64,000 nucleotides of DNA from JBOGCH01 sp051656645 (lineage in GTDB: Bacteria > Bacteroidota > Bacteroidia > Bacteroidales > Marinifilaceae): NCBI GenBank assembly GCA_051656645.1, contig JBOGCH010000045.1:1-64000 (forward strand). Reading direction: 5' to 3'. The position numbers were made by a program, and so were the translations under genes. Within the stretch, counting starts at the first letter, position 1; each line of letters starts with the position of its first letter. Positions 61,302 through 64,000 of the stretch are shown one piece after another. The notes under the pieces were generated by a model that saw only the letters and a program-made list of their open reading frames with translations, was not told the DNA's origin and searched no databases.

Positions 61302-61361
61302 GGACAGAAACACAAAATCCGATGCCTAAGGCGTCGGATTTTGTGTTTCTGTCCGTTTTTT
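61302..61361 (+). terminator. Very long hairpin terminator after the CDGSH gene
   Basis: 25-bp stem with a single G-T pair and a 3-nt loop (61302-61326 with 61330-61354), followed by G and a T-run. Strong on the plus strand. Confidence 0.92.
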
Positions 61362-61501
61362 GATACTTTTTGTCATAATATAATTAAAAATATAAGACAA
61401 TGTTAATTATTTTCCATATTGAAACATACTAATCTATTATTAGTATATGTAGCAAAAGATATTTAACATGAACATTATCATTTAATTTAAATGTTTAGAC
61501 T

Positions 61502-62128
61502 ATGAAAAAGATTTTACTATTCGCCGTAATATTGTTATCGTCAATAACTCTATTCGCACAACAACAAGGCCAAGTAAGACTTGGTGGTGATTTGTCTTTC
61601 AGCTCAAATGAATCTAAGGATCTTGAAGGAAACAGAACGACAGTGACTAACGTTAAAGTTCTTCCAAATGTAAGTTATTTTATCAGTGACAACTGGGCTA
61701 TTGGGTTAGACTTAGGTTACGAATACAAACAAACTAAAGTTAAGGGTAACGACACTCACAAACCTAAAACTAACTTATTTGTGGTAGGTCCACGCGCAAG
61801 CTATTATCTACAAATTACACAAAACTTCTATTACACTCCTGGTATCTACGTAAATGTAGGTTTTGGAGAGTACAAAAATCAAGAAACTATTAATGGAGTT
61901 ACTTCTAAAAAAGCTGATTTATTCAACCTACGCGCTGGTTTAAACTTAATGCGTTTTGAATTTATGCCTACAGATGTTATCGGTATTAGCTTTAGCATAG
62001 GTGAATTCTCTTATGACTATTTAACTTACAAATATAAAGACGTTGAAGGTAAACCAAAACACAAATACAACTCATTTGATCTTGGTTTGAACTTTGCTCC
62101 AACTATTGGATTTAACTACTATTTCTAA
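61502..62128 (+). CDS. Outer-membrane beta-barrel protein (OmpA/OmpW-like barrel)
   Basis: 208 aa with a signal peptide (residues 1-20, LFAQ) and a small barrel of about eight to ten strands with alternating hydrophobic and polar residues, ending in PTIGFNYYF with a C-terminal Phe. Strands such as VRLGGDLSFSS, NWAIGLDLGYEYKQ and FYYTPGIYVNVGFGEY are typical of the outer membrane beta-barrel domain family. Codon use (for example CGT/CGC, GGT, AAC) looks optimised, suggesting an abundant protein. An imperfect inverted repeat (61424-61450) lies upstream and a perfect terminator downstream. Function is structural or porin-like; no ligand known. Confidence 0.88.
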   Translation: MKKILLFAVILLSSITLFAQQQGQVRLGGDLSFSSNESKDLEGNRTTVTNVKVLPNVSYFISDNWAIGLDLGYEYKQTKVKGNDTHKPKTNLFVVGPRASYYLQITQNFYYTPGIYVNVGFGEYKNQETINGVTSKKADLFNLRAGLNLMRFEFMPTDVIGISFSIGEFSYDYLTYKYKDVEGKPKHKYNSFDLGLNFAPTIGFNYYF

Positions 62129-62151
62129 TAACGGAATTTGTTTATAACATT

Positions 62152-62199
62152 AAATACAAAAAAGTCTAAGAGTTTAAGCTCTTAGACTTTTTTGTATTT
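62152..62199. terminator. Bidirectional terminator between convergent genes
   Basis: Perfect 21-bp arms (62152-62172 with 62179-62199) with loop TTTAAG; the stem has A6/T6 runs, so it works in both directions. Confidence 0.92.
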
Positions 62200-62210
62200 A
62201 TAGGAGATTC

Positions 62211-63632
62211 TTAAACTGCTTCGCGCATTGTTTCAGTCTCTGTTTTTTTGCTATCTAAGTGTTTTACCACTCGTCCATATACAATTAAAGCAATAGCCGA
62301 AACCAATGCAATACCTGCAAAGGCATACCAAATGTAGTGAGCATGCTCGGTAGCCTGGCGCCACTCCTCAACAGTAGAGAAAAGTGAGCGGTCCGGACAA
62401 AATTCGCTTAGTAAGTAACCCGAAAGTCCAAATCCTAATATTGAAGATAGGAACGAGTGTAAGTGGCTAAATCCAAGATATAATCCCTCTTCGCCTTTAG
62501 GAGCTTGTAAAGAGAAATATTCAAGGAAACGAGGAGATATAAATACCTCGGCAAGACCTTGGAATACAATACCCACCACCATCATAAAGGCTACAGGGTG
62601 CATACCTAAAATTACCGAGTCGGCATTTAATATATTTCCGTACGCCATACACAATGCAGAGATAGGCATAATAAACATACCAATTGTCATGGATGTAAGT
62701 GCCGATTTACCACGTAGTAATTGAGTAATAAAGTTCACTGTAAGCACAACAACCAATGGATTTACGTTAGCATACCATGATGGCGATGCACCTTCACCCG
62801 CTAAACGTAGTACATATTTAGGCATAGTTGCGTATAATTGGTGTTGCACCATCCAGAAACCTGTAATGATAAGGATTAATGTAATTAAACGTCCGTTACC
62901 ACATACCTTAACTAATGCTTTACCAATTTGCTTAAATGATTTACCTTCTCCGGCGTGAGATGCCGATTTATAGAAAAAGAATACAGCTACCAATGCAATT
63001 AATGTCATTGCAGCCGAGAAATAGTTTAGCGTAATTAACCCTTCATTACCAAGTGTTTCACGTAAAGGCTTCACAATAGTTTTACCACTAAAGGCACCAA
63101 TGTTTACCATACCGTAAAAAATGGCAAATCCGCGCGCTCGGTTCTCTTCGGTAGTTTCTTTAGCTACGGTACCGGAGATAACACTTTTAATAAAGGCACC
63201 ACCAATAACAATAAGTGCCATGATAGGAATAATTCCGTAGCGGGCACTGCTTTCCAGTAAGCCGGTAAAAGTTGTATCGCGTCCATACTCCACCAATCCT
63301 GCACTTTGTAACCACGTAGGGAATAAACCTAATCCGCCGTACCCAAGTGTCAATAATGCAAATGCCAATAGCATGGAATTACGGAAACCAATCTTATCGG
63401 CAATAGCTCCGGCAAAAGTTGGTAAAAGATAAAGAAATGCACTAAATACCCCGGCAATCGTAGCACTTTGCATGTCATTAAATCCAAGAATGCGACTCAG
63501 ATAAAGTGTAATAACTACAAATACTCCATAATAGGCAGCACGTTCGCATAGTTCAACCCCATTAGCAACCCAAAAGGCTTTGCTAAATTTAGGAGTTGCT
63601 GCAGATTTCGTTGATGAAATAGATGAACTCAT
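62211..63632 (-). CDS. MFS transporter, POT/peptide-like
   Basis: 473-aa inner-membrane major facilitator with 12 to 14 helices. The first helix carries NGVELCERAAYYGVFVVITLYL, close to the ExxERxxYYG motif of proton-coupled oligopeptide transporters, and AGAIADKIGFRNSML is the MFS loop 2-3 motif. It differs from classical POT proteins in later blocks, so a peptide substrate is probable rather than certain. The start at 63632 (MSSSIS) is chosen; an upstream ATG (63668) adds a polar, His-rich stretch. A possible minus-strand -7 box (TATATTTG, 63707-63714) lies upstream. Confidence 0.85.
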   Translation of the reverse strand: MSSSISSTKSAATPKFSKAFWVANGVELCERAAYYGVFVVITLYLSRILGFNDMQSATIAGVFSAFLYLLPTFAGAIADKIGFRNSMLLAFALLTLGYGGLGLFPTWLQSAGLVEYGRDTTFTGLLESSARYGIIPIMALIVIGGAFIKSVISGTVAKETTEENRARGFAIFYGMVNIGAFSGKTIVKPLRETLGNEGLITLNYFSAAMTLIALVAVFFFYKSASHAGEGKSFKQIGKALVKVCGNGRLITLILIITGFWMVQHQLYATMPKYVLRLAGEGASPSWYANVNPLVVVLTVNFITQLLRGKSALTSMTIGMFIMPISALCMAYGNILNADSVILGMHPVAFMMVVGIVFQGLAEVFISPRFLEYFSLQAPKGEEGLYLGFSHLHSFLSSILGFGLSGYLLSEFCPDRSLFSTVEEWRQATEHAHYIWYAFAGIALVSAIALIVYGRVVKHLDSKKTETETMREAV

Positions 63633-63668
63633 AAAATGTAAATGATGATTTTTAATTGATTTATTCAA

Positions 63669-64000
63669 TAGGTAACATCAATATTAATAATAATGATGCA
63701 TTTACAAATATAATAAAAATTATCAATATGAAATTAACTAGCGTATTATTCTACTTCATTAACACTCCCTGTTAATCTGCATTCCTTTAATATCTCGTCT
63801 GCTAGACGGTACAAAAAACGCGATATTCCCTATTCGTCCTTTTTAGTTTATTTGTACCTAAGTGTATAGACAGGTACGTACCTGAAATTTATGATATCCT
63901 AAAAAGTGATGAACGGATTCCTAATCTTTGACAGAGTGTGTTGGAGGGAATGAAATACCCCAAAGAACACTCACATAACAGATTACAGTGTTTAGTTTAT
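63669..64000. other. Right edge, non-coding
   Basis: 332 bp upstream of the POT-like gene. It contains the candidate -7 box, an 8-bp inverted pair GGTACAAA/TTTGTACC, and the palindrome at 63871. No gene seen; one may begin beyond the edge. Confidence 0.5.
63871..63884. promoter_or_regulatory. 14-bp perfect palindrome
   Basis: CAGGTACGTACCTG, about 240 bp upstream of the POT-like gene. It also shares GTACC with the inverted pair 20 bp to its left. Candidate operator for that gene or for one beyond the window. Confidence 0.4.

Overview
The window reads as chromosome of a glycan-foraging, largely anaerobic member of the Bacteroidales (Bacteroidetes). Supporting signs are AT-rich DNA, promoters of the Bacteroidetes housekeeping type (TAnnTTTG at -7 and TTG/TTTG at -33, 18-21 bp apart), weak ribosome binding sites, families typical of the phylum (DUF6377 regulator, GH109, GH92, OMP beta-barrels, anaerobic sulfatase maturase), and an oxygen-sensitive class III ribonucleotide reductase. 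No transposase, integrase, phage gene or CRISPR array was seen.

Layout. 0-10.5 kb (minus strand): exported host-glycan enzymes, namely GH2 beta-galactosidase, GH29 fucosidase, a GH31 enzyme and a Ser-type sulfatase, around a membrane-bound DUF6377 regulator and without a SusC/SusD pair. 11.2-16.8 kb (minus): a compact seven-gene operon with an ECF sigma factor, a membrane protein in the anti-sigma position and five exported proteins. Two of these share a repeated helical module, and one joins a fimbrillin-like domain to a formylglycine-enzyme-like domain; its function is unknown. 17-26 kb: tRNA-Phe (two copies) and tRNA-Leu, an RRM protein, thiL, a DJ-1/PfpI protein, a cobalamin riboswitch ahead of nrdDG, and an HxlR/cupin pair. 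26-38.6 kb (plus): an outer-membrane barrel, a sugar-porter/DUF5107-TPR pair, GH109, an ankyrin protein and GH92. 38.6-46 kb: a seven-gene arginine operon behind a helically phased cluster of GCAT boxes that overlaps its promoter. 46-64 kb: anaerobic sulfatase maturase, sodium symporter, ABC-F ATPase, RlmB, a DNA glycosylase homologue, a sialidase-fold protein, a TetR/MATE pair with twin operators, an orphan phosphoglycerate-mutase insertion domain, a patatin/BamA-type protein, a ferredoxin-flavodoxin, a CDGSH protein, an outer-membrane protein and a POT-like transporter.

How the parts fit. The secreted glycosidases (galactose, fucose, possibly GalNAc, mannose, sulfate ester) suggest growth on mucin or N-glycan type substrates. 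The maturase at 46 kb would activate the sulfatase at 0 kb, and the symporter, POT-like and sugar-porter proteins would import small products. The arginine operon carries every step seen in related genomes except the carbamoyltransferase.

Most unusual items: (i) two homologous 100-113 bp intergenic elements, 26 kb apart, made of 11-bp repeats in inverted arrays around a related 14-bp centre; (ii) the ECF operon with a repeat module shared between two exported proteins; (iii) an intact gene encoding only the insertion domain of archaeal-type phosphoglycerate mutase.
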